Made by a program: the position numbers and the translations under genes
The notes under the pieces: generated by a model
Databases searched by the model: none
Told to the model about the DNA's origin: nothing
The model's input: the letters and a program-made list of their open reading frames with translations, nothing else
Shown: positions 6,925 through 13,502 of the stretch, piece by piece
Position numbering within the stretch: position 1 is the first letter of the stretch
How the letters are laid out: each line of letters begins with the position of its first letter
From: Clostridium sp. UBA6758
GTDB lineage: Bacteria; Bacillota; Clostridia; Clostridiales; Clostridiaceae
DNA length: 18,312 nt
NCBI GenBank assembly: GCA_002453475.1
Contig: DKGY01000096.1
Coordinates: 3,466-21,777 of the forward strand
Reading direction: 5' to 3'

Positions 6925-7040
6925 ACAAAAGTTTGTTAAAAAATTTTTCAATCTAGAAGGAATATGATAATCTATATTGAATATATTTACTGTATATCTA
7001 TTAAAAAATAGATGGTTGTCTCATTTTTTTCCTAAATTAC

Positions 7041-7070
7041 TTGAGATAACAATCATTATAGTGTTATAAT
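7041..7070 (+). promoter_or_regulatory. SigA-type promoter for the NlpC/P60 gene
   Basis: TTGAGA (7041-7046) and a perfect TATAAT (7065-7070), 18 bases apart. Transcription would begin near 7077, leaving a leader of about 30 bases with the GGGGGAGGG ribosome binding site. Confidence 0.75.
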
Positions 7071-7108
7071 GGTAAATGAGATTTATAAATGAGGGGGAGG
7101 GAATTTTT

Positions 7109-8236
7109 TTGAATAAGAAGAGTATATCATTAGTACTTGCTTTAGCATTGTCTATTTCTTGTGTTGGAACTAGTGCATTTGCAGATCCAAACAGTGATAG
7201 GTCAACATATGAGCAAAAGTTGGAAGAAAACACAAACAGCTATAAAAGTGCTCAAGAGCAAGTTGATGAGATAGAAGCTTCAATACAATCAGTAAATTCT
7301 CAGATGGAAGATATATCTATAGATATAGAAGAGTTGAATGCTGAAATCCTTGAAGCAGAAGGCAAAATTAAAGAGAGCAACAAGAAGGTACAAGCTACTG
7401 AAAGTGATATAAAAAAACAAAATGAATTATTTAGTCAGAGAATGAGAGTAATGTACATTAATGGTATGGGTAGTTATGCTGAGGCGCTTTTAAACTCAAA
7501 GAGTGCATCAGATTTTATGTCTACACTAAAATACGTAAATGTAATGATAAACTCTGATAAAGAAATTGTTAGTGGTTTAAATGATAAGAAAGAAACTCTT
7601 GTAAAAGAGAAAAAAGTAGTTGAAGATGAAAAAGTAAAGCTAGATGCATTACAAGAAGAAAATAATACAAAATTAGCTCAATTAGAAGAGAAAAGATCAG
7701 AACATAAAAAGGCTTTAGCTAAAGCAGAGGCTAATAGAGATTTATTTGATGCCGCTGTGAAAGAAAATGAAGCTCAATTAGAAGAGACTAAGAGACAAAT
7801 AAGTCAGTATGTTAATAATGGTACTAGTACTAGTTCTAATAGACCTAGTAGAGGAGGCAGTGGTGATTCAAGTGTAGTAGCACCTCCAAATGCTTCAGGA
7901 AGTTCCATAGTTGGTTCTGCATATAAATTTTTAGGGGTTCCATACCAATGGGGTGGAAATGGACCTAATACTTTTGACTGTTCAGGATTAACTAAATATG
8001 TTTATGCTGATTGTGGAATAAGTATTCCTAGAGTAGCCCAAGATCAAATGAATGCAGGAACACCAGTTTCTCAACCTGAACCTGGGGATTTAGTGTTCTT
8101 TGGCACACCTGGAAATATATATCATGTTGGTATATACGTTGGTAACAATAGTTATCTTCATGCCCCTCAAGACAATGAGGTTGTAAAGATATCGCCTATG
8201 ACTAGAAGTGATTATGCTGGAGCAAGAAGATATTAA
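7109..8236 (+). CDS. secreted coiled-coil NlpC/P60 peptidoglycan endopeptidase
   Basis: A secreted D,L-endopeptidase of the CwlO/PcsB architecture that would cut stem peptides of the cell wall. The start is TTG 7109, eight bases after a very strong GGGGGAGGG, and the product has 375 residues. A signal peptide with likely cleavage after SAFA (residue 25) is followed by a long coiled coil (about 35-235), a Ser/Gly/Pro linker (about 237-262) and a C-terminal NlpC/P60 domain (about 265-375). The catalytic Cys291 is in FDCSGLTKYVY and His339 in YHVGIYVG; His351 in YLHAP may be the third residue. CwlO-type enzymes are activated by FtsEX through the coiled coil; that dependence is inferred here. Its own promoter and terminator make it a single-gene unit. 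Confidence 0.9.
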   Translation: MNKKSISLVLALALSISCVGTSAFADPNSDRSTYEQKLEENTNSYKSAQEQVDEIEASIQSVNSQMEDISIDIEELNAEILEAEGKIKESNKKVQATESDIKKQNELFSQRMRVMYINGMGSYAEALLNSKSASDFMSTLKYVNVMINSDKEIVSGLNDKKETLVKEKKVVEDEKVKLDALQEENNTKLAQLEEKRSEHKKALAKAEANRDLFDAAVKENEAQLEETKRQISQYVNNGTSTSSNRPSRGGSGDSSVVAPPNASGSSIVGSAYKFLGVPYQWGGNGPNTFDCSGLTKYVYADCGISIPRVAQDQMNAGTPVSQPEPGDLVFFGTPGNIYHVGIYVGNNSYLHAPQDNEVVKISPMTRSDYAGARRY

Positions 8237-8285
8237 TTTATTCAAATAAGATCAGTGATTTAATTGCTAATCTTTTATTTTAGGA

Positions 8286-8330
8286 AGAGTAGATAGATTT
8301 GTGTAAAAGCAAATTTACCTACTCTCTTTT
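8286..8330 (+). terminator. intrinsic terminator of the NlpC/P60 gene
   Basis: AGAGTAG and TAGATTTG (8286-8301, one intervening base) pair with CAAATTTA and CTACTCT (8310-8325) in a stem of about 15 bp with one mismatch and one G-U pair, followed by CTTTTG. It lies 50 bases after the stop codon. Confidence 0.7.
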
Positions 8331-8418
8331 GTATGATGAGTTGGATAATTTAGAATAATATAGTTTTGAATTATATTATTATCATATAAAAACTATATTA
8401 TATAATAGATACGATTTA

Positions 8419-8464
8419 AATAATAAAAACGTTACTTATATTTCTAAGTAACGTTTTTATTATT
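8419..8464 (-). terminator. bidirectional terminator between NlpC/P60 gene and abrB
   Basis: A perfect 20-bp inverted repeat (8419-8438 with 8445-8464, core AAAAACGTTACTTA / TAAGTAACGTTTTT) with the 6-base loop TATTTC lies between convergent genes. The A and T runs at the stem ends allow termination on both strands. It is seven bases past the abrB stop codon. Confidence 0.85.
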
Positions 8465-8470
8465 TATTAT

Positions 8471-8716
8471 TTATTGTTGATTTTTTAATTCATTTAGACA
8501 TTTTTGGCAGATGTTTTTAGATTTATAATTAACCACATCACGAGCATCTCCACAGAAGATACATGCAGGCTCATATTTCTTTAATATAACTTGATCACCA
8601 TCTACGTATATTTCAAGTGCATCCTTAACGTCGATATCTAAAGTCCTTCTCAATTCTACTGGGATAACTATTCTCCCTAACTCGTCTACTTTTCTTACAA
8701 CACCAGTTGATTTCAT
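8471..8716 (-). CDS. abrB: AbrB-family transition-state regulator with zinc ribbon
   Basis: AbrB-type DNA-binding regulator; family members repress post-exponential and sporulation genes during growth in Bacillus and Clostridium. The swapped-hairpin AbrB/MazE domain covers residues 1-48, with the hallmark STGVVRKVDELGRIVIPVEL (3-22). The C-terminal part carries two cysteine pairs, C52/C55 (CIFC) and C70/C73 (CQKC), a likely zinc ribbon common in clostridial AbrB proteins and absent from B. subtilis AbrB. AGGAGG precedes the ATG at 8716. The gene is next to rsmI-region genes as in Bacillus, where abrB follows yabC, but here an endopeptidase gene intervenes. Clostridia often have several paralogues, so which one this is cannot be said. 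Confidence 0.92.
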   Translation of the reverse strand: MKSTGVVRKVDELGRIVIPVELRRTLDIDVKDALEIYVDGDQVILKKYEPACIFCGDARDVVNYKSKNICQKCLNELKNQQ

Positions 8717-8794
8717 AATAAATTCCTCCTATATTTTTGATTATGTAACCAAATAAAATTAGTTAACAGATATTATATTTAATACCATATAATA

Positions 8795-8823
8795 ACTATA
8801 ATACAAGAAAAATCACAAGTCAA
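8795..8823 (-). promoter_or_regulatory. SigA-type promoter for abrB
   Basis: On the minus strand TTGACT (8818-8823) and TATAGT (8795-8800) are 17 bases apart, 79 bases or more upstream of the abrB start. A TATTAT alternative -10 overlaps. Confidence 0.6.
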
Positions 8824-9067
8824 TAAAAAATGATAAAAAAAATAATTTTATTACATTATATGCCATTAATATATTATCTATTATAGTAATATTAATCACA
8901 TAATAAGGAAAAGATGAATAATTTAACTTATAATTTAATATTTTAACATAAGAATGCTCTTTTCAAAACTATTTTATTTAGTTTCCGAACTAATTCTACA
9001 AAAAATATCAATATTTGAAGGAAGTATGGTTATATAATTCAGTGTTTTATACAGAAAATAAAAAATA

Positions 9068-9101
9068 TTATGCACAACCTATCTGTGGATAATGTGGATA
9101 A
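9068..9101. promoter_or_regulatory. cluster of three DnaA-box-like sites
   Basis: TTATGCACA on the plus strand (9068-9076) differs in one base from the consensus TTATCCACA. Two perfect consensus boxes follow on the minus strand, back to back, as TGTGGATAA at 9084-9092 and 9093-9101. Two exact 9-mers with no gap plus a near-match in 34 bases are not expected by chance. dnaA, dnaN and rpmH are not nearby, so this is more likely a DnaA titration or regulatory site than oriC. Confidence 0.7.
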
Positions 9102-9172
9102 TATATAAGAAAGATAAAAATTAGTGGAATTATAGGATTTAACATGTGTATATTAATTAACAATTAATGTTG

Positions 9173-9222
9173 ATATTATCTAAGATAATATGTTAATAAT
9201 ATGTGATTATTGTTAATAATAT
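9173..9222. repeat. 19-bp palindrome and 20-base-phased direct repeats
   Basis: ATATTATCT-A-AGATAATAT (9173-9191) is a perfect odd palindrome. TGTTAATAATAT occurs at 9191-9202 and again at 9211-9222, exactly 20 bases apart. The stretch is almost purely A/T and begins about 70 bases after the DnaA-box cluster. Confidence 0.6.
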
Positions 9223-9307
9223 AAATATGTGTTCTATATATGAAGGAATTATAAATATGGGATTCATAATACTTGAATAAATAATTCGACTTTTATTTTA
9301 TAAATAT

Positions 9308-9336
9308 TTGTAAATGTAGAGATTATCTTTTATAAT
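9308..9336 (+). promoter_or_regulatory. SigA-type promoter for the DUF1836 gene
   Basis: TTGTAA (9308-9313) and a perfect TATAAT (9331-9336), 17 bases apart. The transcript would have a leader of about 100 bases. A weaker TTGTGA/TAAAAT pair with 16-base spacing lies at 9366-9393. Confidence 0.55.
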
Positions 9337-9441
9337 TAATATGAAGTAGTGTACAAAAATTTACATTGTGATATATTTAATAAGTATTAAAATTAATGAC
9401 TATGGTAAATATTGAAAATGTTATTAAAGCGAGGGATGAAA

Positions 9442-10068
9442 ATGAATGACAAAGAAAGGGATAATGGCGCTATATTTCAAGATATAGTATCTAAATTTTC
9501 AGAAATGATAGATGAGAATATTGAAAAAAGTATAATACAGTACGATGAATTACCTCAATATGATCTGTTTTTATCACAAGTTAAAGATTATCTTAATGAT
9601 AAGTTTCAGCATGATAATTTTACTAATAGTATACTTCAAAATTATATAAAAAGTGAAGTTATTTCTAAACCAGAAGATGGTAAAAAAAGAGGTTATACTA
9701 AACTGCATTTAGTTCAATTAGTTCTATTAGGATATATGAGACCTATTTTGACAACAGATGAAATAAGAAGTGTATTTAGATTAGCTTTTAATGATATAAA
9801 TAATAGGGAAGATGATATTCTTTCATGGGAAGATTCTTTTAAATTATTTAGTGATTTACAGAAAAAGAGTATGGACATGTCTTTTATTGGAGAAGAGCAG
9901 TATTTAGAAGAAATATTTAAAAAGCATTTGGAAAAGTATGAATTTAACAATGAAGATAAAGAAAGAATAATAATGTTTTTATTAGTTATGAGTTTAGTAG
10001 CTCATGCAAGTAATATAAAGAAACTAGTTACTACGCTGGTAAAAGAATTTGAAGATAAATATAAGTAA
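9442..10068 (+). CDS. DUF1836-type protein, possible HTH regulator
   Basis: A 208-residue acidic, helical cytoplasmic protein with no signal peptide or membrane segment. The central segment GYTKLHLVQLVLLGYMRPIL followed by TTDEIRSVF resembles the MerR-like helix-turn-helix region of the DUF1836 family of Firmicutes; that assignment rests on recall of the family pattern. I place the start at ATG 9442, since GCGAGG is seven bases upstream; ATG 9436 and an upstream in-frame TTG at 9412 are possible but poorer. It is followed after 81 bases by the YhaM-like gene, with no terminator seen between them, so the two may share a transcript. The function is unknown. Confidence 0.65.
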   Translation: MNDKERDNGAIFQDIVSKFSEMIDENIEKSIIQYDELPQYDLFLSQVKDYLNDKFQHDNFTNSILQNYIKSEVISKPEDGKKRGYTKLHLVQLVLLGYMRPILTTDEIRSVFRLAFNDINNREDDILSWEDSFKLFSDLQKKSMDMSFIGEEQYLEEIFKKHLEKYEFNNEDKERIIMFLLVMSLVAHASNIKKLVTTLVKEFEDKYK

Positions 10069-10149
10069 AAAATATTATAAAAATTAAAGAATAAAAATAT
10101 CTTCTTATGAAAAGATACATATTAGATGACTTTATAAGGAGATGAAGAT

Positions 10150-11046
10150 ATGAAATCAATTTACTTGACTCAAGCAGTTAATAGTAGGAATAATGATTTA
10201 GTAGAATTATTACTTATGATAAAGGGTAAAATTATACATAAAGATGAAATAACATATACGCTAGGAGATATTACGGGAGAACTAAGCTTTAAAAGTAAAT
10301 ATGATTGTAATAATATGTTGAATATAGGTGATGTAGTAAGCGTTAGTATAAAAGATAGTAATATAGTAAAACTAAATTTATCAAAAGCTAGTTATAGTTT
10401 AAATGATTTTATGAACAGTGTTAAAAGAGATATAAAATCTATATTAGATGAATTAGAAGAAATGACAACTCGACAATTTAAATGTGAAGAGGTTATGTCT
10501 TTAGATAAATATTTTTTTGGTAACAAGGACTTTATAAATGAGTTTTCTCAGGCAATTGGAGGCTTAGAACACCATACATATATAGGTGGACTTGCAGAAC
10601 ACACCCTTAATGTAACCTATTGGGCAAGGAAGCTTTCATATAGGTATAATTGTAGATATAAGGAAATAGCTATATTAGCAGCGAAACTTCATGATATTGG
10701 GAAAATTTATGAGTATTCGTCAATTGGAAGTTTTAAACCAACTACTAGAGGAGAAATGGAAGGGCATATAGTTATAGGTATAACTATGATAGAAGAAGCC
10801 TTTAAAAATGATCCTGGACTTTATAGTGAGGACTTCAAAAATCGAATTAAAGGATGTATTGTTCAGCACCATGGAAAACCGGAGTATGGATCTCCTAAAG
10901 GTCCTAACACTGAAGAGGCTTTTATAGTGCATTATGCAGATTATATTGATGCTACTATGAATAAGGTATCAAAGGTGAAAGATAAAACAATACATGATAC
11001 ATGGTCGGAATATGAAAAAAAGATAGAATCTAAATTATTTATATAA
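10150..11046 (+). CDS. YhaM-like 3'-5' exoribonuclease (OB + HD domains)
   Basis: The YhaM family degrades RNA, and in some cases single-stranded DNA, from the 3' end. The order here is an N-terminal OB-like beta domain (about residues 20-80) and an HD phosphohydrolase domain (about 135-275). HD residues are visible: H141/H142, H151 in LAEHTLNV, H181-D182 in AAKLHDIGKIYEY, H206 in EGHIVIG, H240-H241 in VQHHGKPEYGSP and D264 in HYADYIDA. At 298 residues it is close to the Bacillus enzyme (about 314). AAGGAGATG precedes ATG 10150. A divergent HD protein cannot be ruled out, but the OB-HD order and the VQHHGKPEYGSP motif favour YhaM. Confidence 0.85.
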   Translation: MKSIYLTQAVNSRNNDLVELLLMIKGKIIHKDEITYTLGDITGELSFKSKYDCNNMLNIGDVVSVSIKDSNIVKLNLSKASYSLNDFMNSVKRDIKSILDELEEMTTRQFKCEEVMSLDKYFFGNKDFINEFSQAIGGLEHHTYIGGLAEHTLNVTYWARKLSYRYNCRYKEIAILAAKLHDIGKIYEYSSIGSFKPTTRGEMEGHIVIGITMIEEAFKNDPGLYSEDFKNRIKGCIVQHHGKPEYGSPKGPNTEEAFIVHYADYIDATMNKVSKVKDKTIHDTWSEYEKKIESKLFI

Positions 11047-11047
11047 A

Positions 11048-11090
11048 ACCATAAAGCAAATTACTTAGGTAATTTGTTTTATGGTCTTAT
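11048..11090 (+). terminator. hairpin terminator after the YhaM-like gene
   Basis: A 17-bp stem (11048-11064 with 11069-11085) with one G-U pair and the loop TTAG begins two bases past the stop codon, followed by CTTATTCTT. The T-run is weak but the stem is very strong. Confidence 0.7.
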
Positions 11091-11163
11091 TCTTAAAATT
11101 TATATTAAGACATACATATAATGGTACGATAATTCAATCGAGTAAAAATATGGGGGTATTATA

Positions 11164-12654
11164 ATGGGTAAAGGTGAATATGAAGAAACGCAAAGAGAAC
11201 ATGTTGAAAAAGTTAATAAATTAATGCTAATTGTATTTTTGAGTATCATGTTTGTCACAGTTACAGGTTCAATTCTACAAGTATATAATGGGGATAGAGA
11301 AATTACATTTGCAATATATAACATATTAGTAGCATCAATCGCTTATGTAATAGCTATATGCTTATATATAAAAAATCCATCAAATAATATAATGAGGTGG
11401 ATTATGGCTATAGGATTCTTATTGGTAGATACATATATATTACTTACGTCATCATGTGCATCTGCTTTTGCAGCTGGATTTGCTTTTATATTAAGTTTAG
11501 TTTTATATTTAGATATAAAACTAATAACTACTGTTGGTGGAATAAATTTAATATCTATACTAGTATATGCATATATGCAAGTAAAGTTAGGAAATGGTGC
11601 TGAATTAAGTGGAATTTTAGGTTCTACTATAATGTTTTTACCAACACTTGTAATAGTTACAAGATTTATATCTAAAATGAGTAAGGATATAAATAAAAAT
11701 GTAGAAGAATTAAGTGAAAGTAGCGAGATACAACAAAAGATGTTAATAGACTTATCCAATGTATATAATGTAGTTAAAGAAAAGTCTAATGAACTTAGGC
11801 AAATTGTTTCTTTAATAGGGCAAAGTACAGAAATTGTGAATTCATCTATAGGAGAAATAGCAATAGGTGCAACTAATACTAGTAAAGAAATTGAGAGCCA
11901 GACTAATTTAGTAAATAATATAAAGCATGAAATAACAGAGACTAAAGAGGTAACTACTATTGTTAAACAATCCTCTGAAGAAGCTGATGAGGTAATAGAC
12001 AATGGACTAAAAATTGTTCATAAATTATCTGAAAAAAGTGAATATATTATGAATAAGAATAAAAAAGTTAGTGACATTATGAAGGAATTAGCTGAAAAGT
12101 CATCTAACATTGCTCAAATAACTAATGTTATATCATCTATTTCGGAGCAAACTAACCTTCTAGCATTAAATGCTGCCATTGAAGCGGCTAGAGTAGGTGA
12201 AAGTGGAAAAGGATTTGCTGTGGTAGCAGATGAAATAAAGAAATTAGCAGCTGAGAGTAAAAATAATTCTCTAGAAATAGGAAATATATTAAAGTCTCTA
12301 GAAGAAGATACCAACATATCGGTTTTAGAAGTAGAAGAATTAGTTGACGCTAATGATGAACAACAACAATTAGTTAAAGATACAAATAAAGCATTTTCAA
12401 CTATTCAGAAAAATGTATCCACAGTAAAAGAGAATATGGTAGGTGTAGTTTCTAAGGTATCTGTAATTTTAGATAGCGGTGAAAAAATTCATGATAATAT
12501 TACAAATTTATCAGGTATAGCCCAAGAAACCATGGCAAGCTCGGAAGAAACTTCAACAATATCCCATGAAAATTTAAATAATTCTAAGGAACTAGAAAAT
12601 ATAGCGGAAGTGTTAAATAATTCAATAGAGGAAATAAGTAAGTACTTCAAATAA
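11164..12654 (+). CDS. methyl-accepting chemotaxis protein with multi-span membrane domain
   Basis: A 496-residue chemoreceptor-type protein. The first 170 residues hold about six hydrophobic segments (roughly 19-40, 48-69, 77-95, 99-116, 119-139, 148-169) with only short loops, so there is no extracellular Cache or 4-helix-bundle sensor. The rest is a long cytoplasmic coiled coil with the conserved tip [20 protein letters not shown] (327-346) and [15 protein letters not shown] after it, which couples to CheW and CheA. A canonical HAMP domain is not evident. GGGGG sits about eight bases before ATG 11164. A weak TAAG-16-ACGATAA (11106-11132) resembles a SigD promoter but is not compelling. The stimulus is unknown; the membrane domain may itself be the sensor. 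Confidence 0.9.
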   Translation: MGKGEYEETQREHVEKVNKLMLIVFLSIMFVTVTGSILQVYNGDREITFAIYNILVASIAYVIAICLYIKNPSNNIMRWIMAIGFLLVDTYILLTSSCASAFAAGFAFILSLVLYLDIKLITTVGGINLISILVYAYMQVKLGNGAELSGILGSTIMFLPTLVIVTRFISKMSKDINKNVEELSESSEIQQKMLIDLSNVYNVVKEKSNELRQIVSLIGQSTEIVNSSIGEIAIGATNTSKEIESQTNLVNNIKHEITETKEVTTIVKQSSEEADEVIDNGLKIVHKLSEKSEYIMNKNKKVSDIMKELAEKSSNIAQITNVISSISEQTNLLALNAAIEAARVGESGKGFAVVADEIKKLAAESKNNSLEIGNILKSLEEDTNISVLEVEELVDANDEQQQLVKDTNKAFSTIQKNVSTVKENMVGVVSKVSVILDSGEKIHDNITNLSGIAQETMASSEETSTISHENLNNSKELENIAEVLNNSIEEISKYFK

Positions 12655-12665
12655 AATATTAAAAA

Positions 12666-12704
12666 AATAATGCACTCTTTATTTTAAAGAGTGCATTATT
12701 TTTA
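12666..12704 (+). terminator. bidirectional terminator between the MCP and HesB-like genes
   Basis: A perfect 16-bp inverted repeat (12666-12681 with 12685-12700, core TGCACTCTTTA / TAAAGAGTGCA) with loop TTT, flanked by A's on the left and T's on the right. It serves the plus-strand MCP gene and the minus-strand HesB-like gene. Confidence 0.9.
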
Positions 12705-12710
12705 AATATT

Positions 12711-13010
12711 TTAGCTACAAGAGCTTTCACCTATAGCTTTAGATATTACTCTAAAAGTTTTTCCGAAGAATGTTTTTTTGTAAGTAACAATACAATCTTC
12801 AAAAATATACTCTTCATCTTTATTAACTGCAAAAGTTATTCCATCAACAGTTTCTACAATATCATCTGATTTTTGTTCATCCAGCACAACACTTAGGTTA
12901 GGGCCACCTCAACCAAAACCAGCAATAGCTAGTCTAACAACAGATTTAGCTTGTTTGTTTAAATTTTCCAAAAGGGCATCTTTAGTTTCGTTATCAAAAG
13001 TTATTTTCAT
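12711..13010 (-). CDS. HesB/IscA-like selenoprotein (in-frame TGA at codon 34)
   Basis: A 99-residue protein of the HesB/IscA (A-type iron-sulfur) family if the TGA at 12909-12911 is read as selenocysteine. The surrounding residues are LAIAGFG-U-GGPNLSVVLDE, where Cys relatives have GFGCGGP. The frame is intact on both sides, and AAGGAGG lies at 13019-13025 before ATG 13010. Sec34 and Cys98 are 64 residues apart, the same spacing as IscA Cys35 and Cys99; the usual C-terminal CGC is reduced to SSCS. Cys73 is the only other cysteine. A hairpin can be drawn right after the TGA, with apical loop CUAAGU placing a G 17 bases downstream, compatible with a bacterial SECIS. HesB-like selenoproteins have been described in bacterial selenoproteome surveys. 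The function is probably iron-sulfur or redox related, unproven. A nonsense mutation is the alternative, but a less likely one. Confidence 0.85.
12880..12911 (-). promoter_or_regulatory. candidate bacterial SECIS hairpin after the TGA codon
   Basis: On the minus strand the bases directly after TGA fold by hand as UGGCC/CCU/AAC pairing with GUU/GUG/CUG around the loop CUAAGU, with a bulged C, one mismatch and some G-U pairs. The loop G is 17 bases after the TGA, within the range known for bacterial SECIS elements. The drawing was not computed. Confidence 0.5.
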
Positions 13011-13032
13011 TTTAATATCCTCCTTATAATCT

Positions 13033-13078
13033 GCTTTTATTTAGTATACCATGCGGTTTTACATTTATCCTGATAAAT
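13033..13078 (-). promoter_or_regulatory. promoter region and operator-like dyad of the HesB-like gene
   Basis: On the minus strand TATACT (13033-13038) is a good -10 without a good -35. Where the -35 should lie is a dyad ATTTATC-CT-GATAAAT (13063-13078). This layout suits a promoter that needs, or is blocked by, a DNA-binding regulator. The regulator is not identified. Confidence 0.4.
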
Positions 13079-13151
13079 ATTTGATAAGCTTGGTATTTAC
13101 TTCTTAAGATAAAATTTATAATATATTGTATAATTTATATTACAGTATTTT

Positions 13152-13180
13152 AAAAAAAAAATATGTGATTAAATCACATA
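13152..13180 (-). terminator. minus-strand hairpin followed by a ten-T run, or operator dyad
   Basis: TATGTGAT-TAA-ATCACATA (13162-13180) is a perfect 8-bp inverted repeat. Read on the minus strand it is followed by ten T's (13161-13152), the form of an intrinsic terminator stopping antisense transcription from the pyr leader. As DNA it contains TGTGA-N5-TCACA, close to but one base shorter than a CRP/FNR-type site. Confidence 0.45.
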
Positions 13181-13224
13181 AATAAGGCTTATTTTATAAA
13201 ATTAAGGTATTATAATAAACTGTA

Positions 13225-13253
13225 TTGACATTGCAGTTTATTTAAAGTAAAAT
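13225..13253 (+). promoter_or_regulatory. strong SigA-type promoter of the pyr operon
   Basis: A perfect TTGACA (13225-13230), a 17-base spacer and TAAAAT (13248-13253). Transcription would start near 13260, giving a leader of about 240 bases before pyrB. Confidence 0.88.
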
Positions 13254-13274
13254 AAAAACAATAAAAGTTAATAG

Positions 13275-13434
13275 AGAATCCTTTTAAAAACGGTACAGAG
13301 ATGCCGGCAAGGGAAGAGAATATTTTGGTATGAATGCATTTGTAATATGATAAAATTTACAATGTTAATATATTCATATACAAAGTTGTATTTACAGATA
13401 TTTATAGCTTTCCTTGTTAAGGAAAGCTTTTTTT
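13275..13434 (+). promoter_or_regulatory. PyrR-type transcription attenuator of the pyr operon
   Basis: The leader shows the three parts of PyrR attenuation. The anti-antiterminator is CGGT (13291-13294) with GCCG (13303-13306) around a loop holding CAGAGA, above a lower stem TCCTT (13279-13283 region) with AAGGG (13309-13313). The antiterminator is GGCAAGGGAAG (13306-13316) pairing with CTTTCCTTGTT (13408-13418), 11 bp including three G-U pairs. The terminator is AGCTTTCCTT (13406-13415) with AAGGAAAGCT (13419-13428), loop GTT, then a T-run. By the known mechanism, UMP-bound PyrR stabilises the first hairpin, frees the terminator and lowers pyr transcription. pyrR itself is not in the window. 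Confidence 0.85.
13406..13434 (+). terminator. attenuator terminator in the pyr leader
   Basis: A perfect 10-bp stem AGCTTTCCTT / AAGGAAAGCT with loop GTT and seven T's. It lies 70 bases before pyrB and would stop transcription unless the antiterminator forms. Confidence 0.92.
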
Positions 13435-13461
13435 ATTGAATTTTATAAGTAAATCTTAATA

Positions 13462-13494
13462 CCTTTAAATTATCCCAGAGAGGCTAAAAAGGAG
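13462..13494 (+). promoter_or_regulatory. second PyrR-like loop over the pyrB ribosome binding site
   Basis: TCCCAGAGAGGCT (13473-13485) matches the classic PyrR recognition loop UCCAGAGAGGCU, better than the upstream site does. A lower stem CCTTT (13462-13466) with AAAGG (13488-13492) would close the hairpin and bury the pyrB ribosome binding site AAGGAG (13489-13494). It lies after the terminator, so it could act only on full-length mRNA, most simply by blocking translation. Confidence 0.65.
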
Positions 13495-13502
13495 TGTTTT
13501 AT

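Larger units (their letters stand above)
8824..9307. other. AT-rich noncoding interval between abrB and the DUF1836 gene
   Basis: No protein gene is supported in the roughly 725 bases between the abrB and DUF1836 starts. The abrB and DUF1836 promoters occupy its two ends. In between lie a TTAGTT/AACTAA dyad (8978-8993), three DnaA-box-like sites (9068-9101), a 19-bp palindrome (9173-9191) and two 12-base direct repeats (9191-9202, 9211-9222). A TTCGACT (9287-9293 region) is one base off a Spo0A box on the opposite strand, which alone means little. Confidence 0.6.

Noticed and set aside
6996..7013. Terminator after rsmI
   Set aside because: A 7-bp AT stem without an adjoining T-run; too weak to call.
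9068..9222. Chromosomal replication origin
   Set aside because: dnaA, dnaN, rpmH, recF and gyrB are not in the window, and three boxes are few for an oriC. A titration or regulatory site is the safer reading.
9287..9293. Spo0A box
   Set aside because: Single site one base off a 7-base consensus; expected often by chance.
11106..11132. SigD flagellar-type promoter before the MCP gene
   Set aside because: TAAG-16-ACGATAA departs from the consensus at both boxes and in spacing; an overlapping TATAAT lacks a -35. Neither is convincing.
11343..12002. Long open frame antisense to the chemoreceptor gene
   Set aside because: It mirrors the coding strand of a clear MCP, has no recognisable motif and is explained by biased codon use.
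12711..13010. HesB-like gene as a nonsense-mutated pseudogene
   Set aside because: The TGA replaces the exact conserved cysteine, both flanks stay in frame with conserved motifs, the ribosome binding site is strong, and a Sec form of this family is known. Still dependent on selABCD being present.
13494..13502. GTG start for pyrB
   Set aside because: The GTG overlaps the ribosome binding site; ATG 13503 is properly spaced and gives the usual N terminus.
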